Shown here: piece after piece, positions 19,516 to 27,969 of the stretch | How the letters are laid out: each line of letters opens with the position of its first letter | Numbering within the stretch: position 1 is the stretch's first letter | Origin: Chitinophagaceae bacterium | Lineage (GTDB): Bacteria; Bacteroidota; Bacteroidia; Chitinophagales; Chitinophagaceae | Direction of reading: 5' to 3' | Length of the DNA stretch: 64,000 nt | Assembly: GCA_016720585.1 (NCBI GenBank) | Contig: JADKKH010000008.1 | Span: 186,001-250,000, forward strand | Made by a program: the position numbers and the translations under genes | Notes under the pieces: model-generated | Seen by the model: only the letters and a program-made list of their open reading frames with translations | Told to the model about the DNA's origin: nothing | Database searches by the model: none

Positions 19516-20918
19516 TCAGATCATGGTAGATGTTGTGGCGGTATAGCCATATGAGATTGGGTTGCCTATTGCGGATGTCCTTAATTCGATCTTTTTTTCA
19601 CCTGGAGAAAGTGAAAGCAAATGGGTACCTGTCAGCAGCGTGTTTGATCCGTTTGCTATTTCCCATTGAAATCGATGCATTAACGTCTCATTTACGTAGA
19701 TGAACACAAAAACACTGGTCGCCCCACAACCAAAGCATTTTGCTGAGCTTATGGGTATGTTGAAAGAGATATGATACTTCGTTGGGGTAGTGGGATAAAA
19801 AACGTAAAGCATTCCTGGTAATGGGTAATAGTTGGAACTGGCCGATCCATTGTGAGTAAATATGCTTGTGCCAGTCAACATTGTTGTATTATCATAGAGC
19901 TTGTTTGGTGAAGCGCCCACATTATCATCAGCCGGATACCATGATCCTCCCCCTTTTGTGGCAGGGCAAAAGTTTGGTAGTCATAACCACTGATGACCAA
20001 GTAATTGATGTGCATTCCCGGGCTATGCATGAAAGATCCTGAATTTTGACGAGAAGGGAAAGCCCAAGCCCAGCTGTATAAGTTGTTGCATTTCCCGTAT
20101 TGCCTGATTCATTTGAGGGTGACCAATCTGTGCCATTCCATTTTAATATTTGTCCAATGTTGGGTACAGTGTTGGAGAGTGGCCGTCCTAAAATTTTACT
20201 GACCATCGGGTTGGGGTACATTCCCGTTAGATCGCCTGTAGCCTCCCCATTGGGAGGAAGAGAAGTTGGGCATTTGCAGGATTGTATAGGAGGGTCATTG
20301 ACTGCCACTGGTGGTAGTGTAGATATTCCTGTGGAAGAAATAACAATATTATAAGCACAACCTTTTAGTATTGCTTGTCCGCCTGTATTGGTGATAAACC
20401 ATCTGCCGGCAGAGGAGCTATAACCCGTTTTCGCTTCATACGGGTTCAGCCATGAACCGGCACGGGTATCCGGCGAGTGATTTGGAAAAATGGAAAACTG
20501 CGCATTGGGTTTATTGTTGAGAGCTGGATTGTCAATATAAGAGCCTTCGGCCCCGAGATTTTGCTGTGTTACCAGGTGCAGAAACTGATTGGCTCCGGGA
20601 GTTAAAAAATATTGCACTTTATAAGTAAGGCCAACCGGCATCGGTGCAAAATCACAATTAAAGATGTTCCACTTGCCGGAATAATACCAGGCTCCGATTG
20701 GGTGGGGGTTGATTGTTTTTGTATTTCCCAGTGGAGTAGCGATAATAATGGCGTCGGTTTTTTCCCGAAAGACCCGGCACGTCAATCAATGCGTTTGCTG
20801 AGCTGATGTTAGCCGTGGTCGTCGTCAGTGTATATTCCTGCTGTGCGTGGCTGCCTGTAGCGGTTAGTATTAATAAAGCCGCCAAAAATAATTTCAGCTG
20901 TTTAAGTTGCTTTTTCAT
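19516..20918 (-). CDS. Secreted surface protein with a phage-tail-like repeat motif, at least two frameshifts
   Basis: Three frames are consecutive parts of one protein. The first starts MKKQLKQLKLFLAALLILTA (signal peptide, cut near SHAQ) and reaches DVPGLSGK. The second resumes TDAIIIATPLGNTKTINPHP and continues to about 19975. The third, from about 19950, reads ADDNVGASPNKLYDNTTMLT and ends at 19516. The joined product is about 465 residues. The segment GDLTGMYPNPMVSKILGRP with GQILKWNGTDWSPS is a motif seen in Bacteroidota surface proteins and tail-fibre-like proteins. The C-terminus is rich in beta strands. Function is unknown; a surface or adhesive role is a guess. Confidence 0.6.
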
Positions 20919-21280
20919 ATGTTGTATTTGTCTTTACCAATTATTGTTTCAATAATTTTTCAACCATAATTTTTAAGTTTTCAATCTGCCGCTGCTGTTT
21001 GCGAAGAAAGCGGCTGCAATTAACAGCACAGGAGAAGTGTTTTTTTCATTAGTTTTTGTTTTTTGGTGATTAATAAATATCCCAACAGGATTTGCCTGTT
21101 GCGCAAATAAAAAAGGGATTCACGTGGTAAAGAAAAAGTTGGAATTTAGTGGGGGGCTGTATTACGAACTTAACGTTAATAAATCAAAACACAAAAATAA
21201 TTTCAGCGAAAGATAATTGGTAGGGCTTATAATCAATGATGTTGTTATTGATCGTAGTGTGTAAAGAATTTTTGATTTTT
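20919..21280. other. Non-coding stretch holding most of duplication copy B
   Basis: These 362 bases contain no intact gene. From 20994 they repeat the region upstream of the secreted gene at 15947, including a relic of its signal-peptide codons next to TTTTTTTCATTAG. That relic has no continuation. The psuG stop codon lies at the right end. Confidence 0.6.
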
Positions 21281-21490
21281 TTAATTTATTTCAGCATACG
21301 CCACCGCTAACCCTGCTCCCACTTTTGCATTGTGTTTTATCAATGCAATATTGGCTTCCAGGCTTTCTCCCTTCGTATGTTCAGCAATATATTGTAACAA
21401 GAATGGCGTAACATTTTTACCCGTTATCCCTTTCTCATTCGCAGCGGCCAAAGCCTGCTGAATGTGTACTTCCATTTTATCAGCAGCAAT
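20994..21490. repeat. Direct duplication, copy B
   Basis: This is the partner of 15890-16386. Here psuG is complete and the signal-peptide start of the secreted gene is cut off at 20994. The two copies bracket about 4.6 kb containing the M28 remnant, two unknown secreted genes and the NHL gene. Confidence 0.8.
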
Positions 21491-22194
21491 TTCCATTTCG
21501 GCAGGTATGGGATTGGCAAGTAAAACTGAACCGGTTAAACCTAATTTCCATTTGGTATCCAGCAGCGCAGCAATTTCCTGAGCCGTGTCCAGCCGTAAGG
21601 GAGAAAGAAAACCACTGTTACGGGAATAAAAACTCGGAAATTCATCTTGTCCGTATGTTATAACGGGTATTCCTTTTGTTTCCAGGTACTCTAATGTCAA
21701 CCCGATATCCAAAATAGATTTTATACCAGCTGATACCACCGCCACAGAGGTTTGCGCCATTTCAGTAAGATCAGCCGAAATATCCATACTGCTTTCTGCT
21801 CCCCGGTGTACACCACCAATACCACCGGTTACAAATATTTTTATTCCGGCCAGGGCTGCTATCCGAATCGTGGCCGCCACGGTAGTTGCTCCGTATAATT
21901 TTTAGAAATGACATAGGGCATATCCCGGAGACTCACTTTCCAAACATCATGGGCATTGCCAAAATATTCCAACTGATCATTGGTCAGCCCGACATGACAC
22001 TTACCGGCAAAAATGGCAATGGTGGCTGGCACGGCTCCGTTTTCCCGGACAACATTTTCTACCTGCAAGGCCGTTTCCACATTTTTGGGATAAGGCATTC
22101 CATGCGAAATGATCGTGGACTCCAGTGCCACAACAGGTGTATTGTTTGCCAGCGCTTCCTGTACTTCGGGATGTATTTCCAGAAATGAATTCAT
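21281..22194 (-). CDS. psuG: Pseudouridine-5'-phosphate glycosidase, one frameshift
   Basis: The N-terminal part (PVVALESTIISHGMPYPKNV.. VPATIAIFAGKCHVGLTNDQ) and the C-terminal part (AALAGIKIFVTGGIGGVHRG, then SSMDISADLTEM) are the diagnostic PsuG segments. ALESTIISHGMPYP and VTGGIGGVHRG line the active site, where a lysine binds the ribose ring. One missing G at about 21885 (ACGGAG for ACGGGAG) breaks the frame between SKNYTG and ATTVAATIRI. The joined protein has about 304 residues, the family size. The enzyme splits pseudouridine-5'-phosphate into uracil and ribose-5-phosphate. The ATG overlaps the psuK stop by one base (TAATG), a coupled catabolic pair. Confidence 0.9.
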
Positions 22195-23120
22195 TATTCG
22201 GGATAATATTTGGTTACAAGTTTTAGCAACTTCTCTTGTGTAAGATGCGTGGCAATAGCACCGTTTACCTGCAGGATCTCTGCCGATAAAGTATGGGCTA
22301 ATTTCAGACAGTCGAAATCATTTTTACCCAAGTGCTTGCCTAACAGATAGCCCGACAAAGAGCCATCACCGGCACCCGTGCAATCCAACACTTCTATATC
22401 AGGAGCATGAAGCGTGATAGATTTTTCCTTATTATAAAGTGCAGAACCGTGTTTGCCATTATGCAGCCAGATATTTTGTACGCCCCTCAGTAATAATTCT
22501 TCTACCTGTTGTTGTGTAAAAAAAGCTTTTTCAGAACAAAGCACGGGCAACTCATCCTCATTAGGCGTTATGAGATAAAGACCGATAAGGTTTGCCTCAT
22601 TAAATTTTTTTGCCGGGGGAACAGATACCGGTTCAATAATAAAAGGAATTCCTGTTTCATTACTAAAGGAAAGTAGCCATTCCGCTGTGTTAATATTAAT
22701 ATTGGCATCCGCCAATAAATAGGAAGCTGTTTTCAGTAGATCTTTATGCTTTGCCAGGTGTTCGGGAGTTATTAAGTAATTCGCGGCATTGGTCAGGAAA
22801 GCTGAAAACAAGGAGCCATCAACATTAATAATGCCTGTATATTTTCCCGAAAGTCCTTCTTTGGTAATAGAGGCATCCAGCTTAACACCCGCATGGGTAC
22901 AAACCTGTTTCAGCCAGCCACCATCACTATCATTTCCAAACACACTGATCAACTGAACAGGAACCCCCAGTAGGGCTAATTGATGAGCAATGTTCCGGCT
23001 GACACCTCCGGCTGTTTTGGTGACAATAGCATCATTGGTGGTAGCCAGCAGCATTTCGTCGGTAGCATGAAATAATTCATCTACAAACGAAGCGCCGATA
23101 CAAATAACAGGTTTTGACAT
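22194..23120 (-). CDS. psuK: PfkB-family pseudouridine kinase
   Basis: The 308-residue protein starts MSKPVICIGASFVDELFHAT. It has the PfkB N-terminal GGVSRNIAHQLALLG motif and the C-terminal LDCTGAGDGSLSGYLLG signature with the catalytic aspartate. PfkB kinases phosphorylate sugars and nucleosides; translational coupling to psuG identifies pseudouridine as the likely substrate. I chose the ATG at 23120; the open frame extends to 23177 but would overlap the upstream Zn-ribbon gene. A -7 promoter element lies only four bases before this ATG. Confidence 0.88.
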   Translation of the reverse strand: MSKPVICIGASFVDELFHATDEMLLATTNDAIVTKTAGGVSRNIAHQLALLGVPVQLISVFGNDSDGGWLKQVCTHAGVKLDASITKEGLSGKYTGIINVDGSLFSAFLTNAANYLITPEHLAKHKDLLKTASYLLADANININTAEWLLSFSNETGIPFIIEPVSVPPAKKFNEANLIGLYLITPNEDELPVLCSEKAFFTQQQVEELLLRGVQNIWLHNGKHGSALYNKEKSITLHAPDIEVLDCTGAGDGSLSGYLLGKHLGKNDFDCLKLAHTLSAEILQVNGAIATHLTQEKLLKLVTKYYPE

Positions 23121-23124
23121 GTTG

Positions 23125-23132
23125 CAAAAGTA
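23125..23132 (-). promoter_or_regulatory. Predicted -7 element of the psuK-psuG promoter
   Basis: On the minus strand the bases read TACTTTTG, a full match to TAnnTTTG. Only CAAC separates it from the psuK ATG, so transcription would start at or next to the start codon and the mRNA may be leaderless. Confidence 0.5.
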
Positions 23133-23143
23133 AAGGCAATGGG

Positions 23144-23521
23144 TTATTCTTCTTTCTTCTTTACAATCAAAAACCAATCGTTTTCAAGGGGCAGGTAGCC
23201 GTAATCATAGCAATAGAAATAGTTTTTGCCGGCCTTGGTAGTGTAGATATGGGTGATATATTTAAAATGAAAACCAAGACGCAATAATTTGTCTTTACTG
23301 GCTTTGGCCGTTTCTTCACCTTCGGGCAGGATACTTTCTAAGATCTTCCGGTTTTTCAGCAACGTGTTGTTGATGTTTCGTACAAAATTGCTGTGACTTC
23401 CTTTCGTTTTTTGTTGGTTATTGTAGTTGTTGCGGCAGTAATCATCACAAAATTTTTTATCAACTCTTCCTTTCAGGGGTTTGCCGCAGGCGAGGCATGT
23501 TTTTGTTTCAAATGCTGACAT
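23144..23521 (-). CDS. Small zinc-ribbon protein of unknown function
   Basis: The 125-residue protein starts MSAFETKTCLACGKPLKGRV and continues KKFCDDYCRNNYNNQQK. The CxxC and CxxxC pairs, about 13 residues apart, form a probable zinc ribbon at the N-terminus. A helical middle follows, and the C-terminal part ends YDYGYLPLENDWFLIVKKKE. It resembles small conserved Bacteroidota proteins, but I know of no function. The stop lies 23 bases before psuK on the same strand, so it may share transcripts with that pair. Confidence 0.7.
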   Translation of the reverse strand: MSAFETKTCLACGKPLKGRVDKKFCDDYCRNNYNNQQKTKGSHSNFVRNINNTLLKNRKILESILPEGEETAKASKDKLLRLGFHFKYITHIYTTKAGKNYFYCYDYGYLPLENDWFLIVKKKEE

Positions 23522-23747
23522 AGTAAAGGTTTCAGGGTAGAAAGTTAAGCGATATTATCTGTGTGCAAACGTTTTTACACGCTTAGTTTCGGGAAGAAAC
23601 GGGTAAAAACCGACTCCCGCTTTTCGCCGCTATCATCTTTGTGTTGTCAATCGGAAAAGACGTCGCCGGCTGACTGAAATAACAAATTTTAAAACCGCTT
23701 CCGCAAAATCGCCAGCCGGCGGAAACGGAGGCACAAAACTTAAAACT

Positions 23748-24095
23748 ATGTACGCTTTAAAAAACAAAGTACAGTTGATCGGAAACCTCGGTAATGCACC
23801 TGAAGTTAAAACATTAGAAAGTGGTAAAAAGATGGCCCGTTTCAGCGTAGCCACCAACGAAGACTATCGCAATGCGAAAGGCGAGAAGGTAAGAGAAACA
23901 CAATGGCATAACCTGGTAGCCTGGGGAAAAGTGGCGGAGATCGTCGAAAAATTCCTGACCAAAGGAAAAGAAGTTGCCATTGAAGGCAAACTCATTAACC
24001 GCAGTTATAATGACAAAGAAGGCAATAAGAAATACGTCACCGAAATACAGGTGAATGAGTTGCTGATGCTGGGCGCAAAAGCCACAGAAGCTTAA
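23748..24095 (+). CDS. ssb: Single-stranded DNA-binding protein
   Basis: The 115-residue protein is a compact OB fold of the SSB family: MYALKNKVQLIGNLGNAPEV, ARFSVATNEDYRNAKGEK, TQWHNLVAWGKVAEIVEKFL, KGKEVAIEGKLINRSYNDKE. The C-terminus LMLGAKATEA lacks the acidic DDDIPF-like tip of the main bacterial SSB that recruits partner proteins. It is therefore probably a secondary SSB. It lies upstream of the GxxExxY gene and the Pif1-type helicase, in the same direction. Confidence 0.92.
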   Translation: MYALKNKVQLIGNLGNAPEVKTLESGKKMARFSVATNEDYRNAKGEKVRETQWHNLVAWGKVAEIVEKFLTKGKEVAIEGKLINRSYNDKEGNKKYVTEIQVNELLMLGAKATEA

Positions 24096-24102
24096 GTACT
24101 AT

Positions 24103-24134
24103 TTGGCCACAGATTACACGGATTAACACGGATT
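24103..24134 (+). repeat. Left 32-base inverted repeat flanking the GxxExxY gene
   Basis: The segment beginning TTGGCCACAGATTACACGG matches the complement of 24586-24617 at about 29 of 32 positions. It begins eight bases after the ssb stop. Confidence 0.8.
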
Positions 24135-24176
24135 TTGCCTTTGGCAATTATGTAAACCAAAAACAATCTGTGGCCA
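24104..24176 (+). other. Hairpin-forming segment upstream of the GxxExxY gene
   Basis: TGGCCACAGATT (24104-24115) and AATCTGTGGCCA (24165-24176) are perfectly complementary. They can close a long-loop hairpin of 73 bases between ssb and the GxxExxY gene. It could also act as the ssb terminator, because T-rich sequence follows at 24177. Confidence 0.6.
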
Positions 24177-24209
24177 TTTTTTAAGCCTGACAACTGAGAA
24201 AAAACAAAT

Positions 24210-24587
24210 ATGGAAAAGCTTTTAAGGAATAGTGAAACATACAGTATTATTGGATTATGCATGGAGGTTCATAAAATGTTGGGGTTTGGCTTTTCAGAGA
24301 TAGTCTATAAGGATGCTCTGGAAATAGAAGCTATATTAAATGAAGTTTCCATCAATAGAGAAAAACAATTTGATATCATCTATAAAGGGGAAAAGCTGAA
24401 ACATAAATACTTTGCAGATTTCGTTATGTTTGAAAATATTATTGTTGAAATTAAAGCCACCCATGAAGGGATAACAGATAAACATATTTCTCAAACCCTG
24501 AATTATATGAAAGCCTCAGGAAGCAAAATTGGCCTAATTTTTAACTTTGGTAAAAAGAGCCTTGAATATAAAAGACTGGTTTTTTAA
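24210..24587 (+). CDS. GxxExxY-family protein
   Basis: The 125-residue protein has EVHKMLGFGFSEIVYKDALE, whose GFSEIVY is the family's namesake GxxExxY motif, followed by FADFVMFENIIVEIKATHEG, an E-x-K segment like those of PD-(D/E)XK nuclease-like folds. The family is widespread and uncharacterised; a nuclease-related role is only suggested by the DF...EIK pattern. The gene is framed by 32-base inverted repeats, and its stop codon overlaps the right one. The neighbours ssb and a helicase are DNA-metabolism genes, but the inverted repeats suggest the gene is a separate insertion. Confidence 0.85.
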   Translation: MEKLLRNSETYSIIGLCMEVHKMLGFGFSEIVYKDALEIEAILNEVSINREKQFDIIYKGEKLKHKYFADFVMFENIIVEIKATHEGITDKHISQTLNYMKASGSKIGLIFNFGKKSLEYKRLVF

Positions 24588-24617
24588 TCCGTGTAAATCT
24601 GTGTAATCTGTGGCTAA
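24586..24617 (-). repeat. Right 32-base inverted repeat flanking the GxxExxY gene
   Basis: The segment AATCCGTGTAAATCTGTG.. up to 24617 is the near-perfect complement of 24103-24134. It begins in the stop codon of the GxxExxY gene and ends 13 bases before the helicase GTG. Confidence 0.8.
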
Positions 24618-24629
24618 AACATAACAACT

Positions 24630-27203
24630 GTGGCGCTATTTACTCCTGATACTGATAATGAAATGTTTCAACTGGCTATTCAATTAGTCAATCAAAGCAA
24701 CCGGAATATTTTTCTCACCGGCAAAGCGGGGACCGGCAAAACCACGTTTTTAAAATATATCCGGGAGAATTGCCCCAAACAAATGGCGGTAGTGGCGCCA
24801 ACGGGTGTCGCCGCCATAAACGCAGGCGGCGTTACCATCCATTCATTCTTTCAACTACCCCTTGCTCCGTTTATTCCCGAAACAAAAGGAACCGGCTTTC
24901 CAGCCCACGACCAGGAGATCACCAATAAACATAGCCTCCTCAGCCGGTTACGTTTCAATAGCGAGAAGAAAAAAGTAATACAACAATTAGAAATTCTGGT
25001 GATTGATGAGATAAGTATGGTCCGTTGTGATGTGCTGGATGCCATAGATACCGTTCTTCGTCACGTCCGGCAGCGGCCCGCTGAAAGATTCGGTGGCGTC
25101 CAGTTATTATTTATCGGGGATATGCTGCAATTGCCGCCGGTTATAAAAGAACAGGAATGGAGTTTATTATCGGAATATTATAGTGGTCAATACTTTTTCG
25201 ACAGTAAAGTATTGCAGGAAGATCCGCCGGTTTATATTGAATTTAATAAAATATACAGGCAAAAGGACGAGCAATTTATTCGCCTCTTAAACCAGGTACG
25301 TAATAATGAACTCGATGAAGACGGAATGAAAATACTGGAAAGTCGTTTCCAACCCTCTTTTCGCAGAAGCAAACAGGATGGCTATATCATTCTTACCACA
25401 CATAATATCAAAGCCGCCGAAATTAATGCCGGCGAGTTGAGCAGCCTCAGCAACAATCTTTTTTCCTATGAAGCAGAAGTTCAGGATGAATTTTCTGACC
25501 GCGCCTACCCTGCCGAAGAAATATTACATCTGAAAGTGGGCGCCCAGGTAATGTTTATCCGGAATGATTCAGCCGATAAGGGTAAAAGATACTTTAATGG
25601 TAAGATTGGGATAGTATCCAAATTAGAAGCAGATAAAATATTTGTGCAATGCACGCCTTCCGGACAGTCAGGCGAGGGAGAGCTCGTTGAAATAGAAGTA
25701 CAAAAAGAGAAATGGGAAAACATCCGTTATACATTAAATAAGTCAACCCGGCAATTAGATTCCGATGTACTGGGTTCGTTTACCCAATATCCACTGCGTT
25801 TAGCCTGGGCTATTACCATCCACAAAAGCCAGGGACTGACATTTGAAAAAGCCATCATTGATGCAGGGACAGCATTTGCTCCCGGTCAGGTGTATGTGGC
25901 TTTAAGTCGTTGCACCAGCCTGGAAGGGATGGTTTTACAAAGCCAGGTAAGGTCCTCCACCCTTTTAGGCGATTCAAGAATTGTAGCGTTTTCGCAAAGA
26001 AGCGCATCAGGCGGTCAATTAAAACAGGAATTGGAAACGGCCCGGAAACAATATCAGCAAACAGTATTGTGCACACTATTTGATTTTGCAATCGCCATTA
26101 ATAGCGGAAAAGAAATTCGCGACTACCTGGTGGAGCATGCCTCATCTTTTAATCCGGAATCTATATCCTGGATAAGCGAGCTGTTGAGCAAATTGGATAA
26201 ACTTCAGGAAACAGCAAGGAAATTCCAACTACAACTGCAATCATTATTTCAAGGACCCGGACCTGCAGAAATCAACCAACCATTGCAGGAAAGAATCAAA
26301 GCGGCAGCCGAATATTTTGTCTCAGAAATCAGCATATTGATTCAGTTTATTCAACGATCTCCCGCCGTTACCGACAGCCGTATTCACTCAAAAGAGTATA
26401 ATGAAGGTCTACGGGAAGTATTTGCCCAACTGGCGATGAAAAAATTTATGATCGAAGGATTTAATGGATTATTTAGCCTGGAAGCTTTTCATCAACGGAA
26501 GCAGAATTTTGTATTGCCTTCCCTTGCAGTTAATGCTTATGCTGGCGCGTCAGAGAAAAGAATACAAAGCCCGCGGCCAGTCTTACACCAGCAATTAAGA
26601 AGACTTAGAGATAGTATTTGTTCCCGAAAAGATTTGCCCATATTTATTGTAGCCGGAAGTAAAACTATTGACGAAATGGCACTTTATTTACCGCAAACGT
26701 TGACAGAGCTAAGAAAAATTAGCGGCTTTGGCGATGCTAAGATTGAGCAATATGGTCAGCAGTTTCTGGATATTATTCTGTCCTACAGTAAAGAAAATAA
26801 TCTTTCATCGATGATACAGGAAAAATCGCCAAAGAGAGAGCGTAAAGACCCACCTGCCGGAAGGCCAGGAAAAACGGGTCCTGTTAAAAAGAAGGGAGAC
26901 ACCTATGCCGAATCGTTTAAGCTTTATAAAGAAGGCCGGTCTATTGCTGATATTGCCAAAGCCAGAAATCTTACAGGCGCAACTATTGAAACGCATTTGT
27001 CAAAATTTATCCGAAGCGGCGATATCCGGATGGATGAATTGGTAAGCTCTGAGAAAATCAGGATCATAGAATCAGCCTTTAAAGACTTTGATGGCGGGTC
27101 TATTGTTCCCATCAGGCAACAACTGGGTGAAGAGATAAGTTTCGGAGAAATAAGGTTGGTAATGGCGGGTCTTGGAATTACACAGAAAAAAACCCCAGAT
27201 TAA
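24630..27203 (+). CDS. Pif1/RecD-type superfamily 1 helicase with HRDC and helix-turn-helix domains
   Basis: The 857-residue protein opens with GTG. Walker A is FLTGKAGTGKTTFLKYI (about residues 28-44), followed by VVAPTGVAAINAGGVTIHSF, Walker B LVIDEISMVRCD and GDMLQLPPV. Motif VI-like WAITIHKSQGLTFEKAIID and YVALSRCTSLEGMVL close the helicase core near residue 450. A C-terminal HRDC domain (TIDEMALYLPQTLTELRKIS) follows, and then a helix-turn-helix module (YKEGRSIADIAKARNLTGAT) of the type also attached to some RecQ proteins. Pif1 helicases unwind 5'-3' and clear G-quadruplexes and stalled forks; that role is assumed from the family. An internal ATG at 24655 is an alternative start. Confidence in the helicase class is high. 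Confidence 0.9.
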   Translation: MALFTPDTDNEMFQLAIQLVNQSNRNIFLTGKAGTGKTTFLKYIRENCPKQMAVVAPTGVAAINAGGVTIHSFFQLPLAPFIPETKGTGFPAHDQEITNKHSLLSRLRFNSEKKKVIQQLEILVIDEISMVRCDVLDAIDTVLRHVRQRPAERFGGVQLLFIGDMLQLPPVIKEQEWSLLSEYYSGQYFFDSKVLQEDPPVYIEFNKIYRQKDEQFIRLLNQVRNNELDEDGMKILESRFQPSFRRSKQDGYIILTTHNIKAAEINAGELSSLSNNLFSYEAEVQDEFSDRAYPAEEILHLKVGAQVMFIRNDSADKGKRYFNGKIGIVSKLEADKIFVQCTPSGQSGEGELVEIEVQKEKWENIRYTLNKSTRQLDSDVLGSFTQYPLRLAWAITIHKSQGLTFEKAIIDAGTAFAPGQVYVALSRCTSLEGMVLQSQVRSSTLLGDSRIVAFSQRSASGGQLKQELETARKQYQQTVLCTLFDFAIAINSGKEIRDYLVEHASSFNPESISWISELLSKLDKLQETARKFQLQLQSLFQGPGPAEINQPLQERIKAAAEYFVSEISILIQFIQRSPAVTDSRIHSKEYNEGLREVFAQLAMKKFMIEGFNGLFSLEAFHQRKQNFVLPSLAVNAYAGASEKRIQSPRPVLHQQLRRLRDSICSRKDLPIFIVAGSKTIDEMALYLPQTLTELRKISGFGDAKIEQYGQQFLDIILSYSKENNLSSMIQEKSPKRERKDPPAGRPGKTGPVKKKGDTYAESFKLYKEGRSIADIAKARNLTGATIETHLSKFIRSGDIRMDELVSSEKIRIIESAFKDFDGGSIVPIRQQLGEEISFGEIRLVMAGLGITQKKTPD

Positions 27204-27351
27204 TAATAACCGTTTTCGTTTTCTTCCTTAAGGCTTATCGGTTTTTTATCCTCTAAAAAATATTGATAGTTAATTAAGCCAGCAGTTTGATCCAAACAAC
27301 AGTTGTTGATTTTAATATTGAATTTATGATATAGCCATTCAATGAACAATG

Positions 27352-27427
27352 TTATTCAACATTATTCATTAATTATTCACATTCATATCTATTAAACTTG
27401 TTACACAAAAGTTTATCTATATCTTTC
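27352..27427 (+). promoter_or_regulatory. Promoter of the SET/ATP-grasp block with three phased TTATTCA repeats
   Basis: TTG at 27398-27400 and TATCTTTC at 27420-27427 are separated by 19 bases, fitting the -33/-7 pattern with one mismatch, 25 bases before the SET gene ATG. Upstream, TTATTCA occurs at 27352, 27362 and 27373, spacings of 10 and 11 bases that put the copies on one face of the helix, a common arrangement for activator sites. Further ATTCA copies lie at 27337 and 27381. The regulator is unknown. The rest of the 249-base gap (27204-27452) shows no gene. Confidence 0.5.
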
Positions 27428-27452
27428 TATTTGAATACTTACTAATTCATTT

Positions 27453-27965
27453 ATGGAGACACTTACTACCCCTGCTTATCGCACCATAAGCAATCATGTT
27501 ATTGCTGAGGTTCGCCAAAAATTATCCAACGAACAAAATGCTTTATTTGCGCTTCGTTCGTATCGCCCCGGTGAAACCATTGCCGGTTTTTCTGCCGGCA
27601 CCATAGCGGCTGAACCAACGTATCTGACCGTTCAGGTTGGTACGGGTAAGCATATTACCCTGCAGCCCGAGTTTCTCCAATATATCAACCACAGTTGTGA
27701 TCCCAATGTTTTCTTTAATACTACAACGATGGAATTAGTAGCCTTGAAGGAATTAAAGCTGAATGAGGAGTTGACTTTTTTCTATCCATCAACCGAGTGG
27801 AAGATGACGCAGCCGTTTAATTGTTATTGCGGAAGTCCCCGTTGTTTAGGCCAAATACAAGGGGCTTTCTATCTTTCCAGGGAAGCAAAGGCAAACTACC
27901 GCTTTACGGATTTTATTCAACAACAACTGGCAAAACGTTCTGCCGCCAGGAAGAAAGTTGCTTGA
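27453..27965 (+). CDS. Stand-alone SET-domain protein (putative protein lysine methyltransferase)
   Basis: The 170-residue protein is mostly one SET domain. It shows LQYINHSCDPNVFFN (motif NHSCxPN, which forms the SAM-binding knot), LKLNEELTFFYPSTEWK (the GEELTxxY segment with the active-site tyrosine) and the post-SET cysteines in CYCGSPRCLGQIQG. SET enzymes transfer a methyl from SAM to lysine side chains of proteins; the target here is unknown. It is the first gene of a four-gene block; its stop lies four bases before the next ATG. The next-but-one gene ends in a second SET domain with the same NHSCDPN and post-SET pattern. Confidence 0.88.
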   Translation: METLTTPAYRTISNHVIAEVRQKLSNEQNALFALRSYRPGETIAGFSAGTIAAEPTYLTVQVGTGKHITLQPEFLQYINHSCDPNVFFNTTTMELVALKELKLNEELTFFYPSTEWKMTQPFNCYCGSPRCLGQIQGAFYLSREAKANYRFTDFIQQQLAKRSAARKKVA

Positions 27966-27969
27966 TTGC

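Noticed and set aside
24103..24617. Insertion sequence
   Set aside because: There are inverted repeats but no transposase and no clear target-site duplication, so I call it a candidate cassette only.
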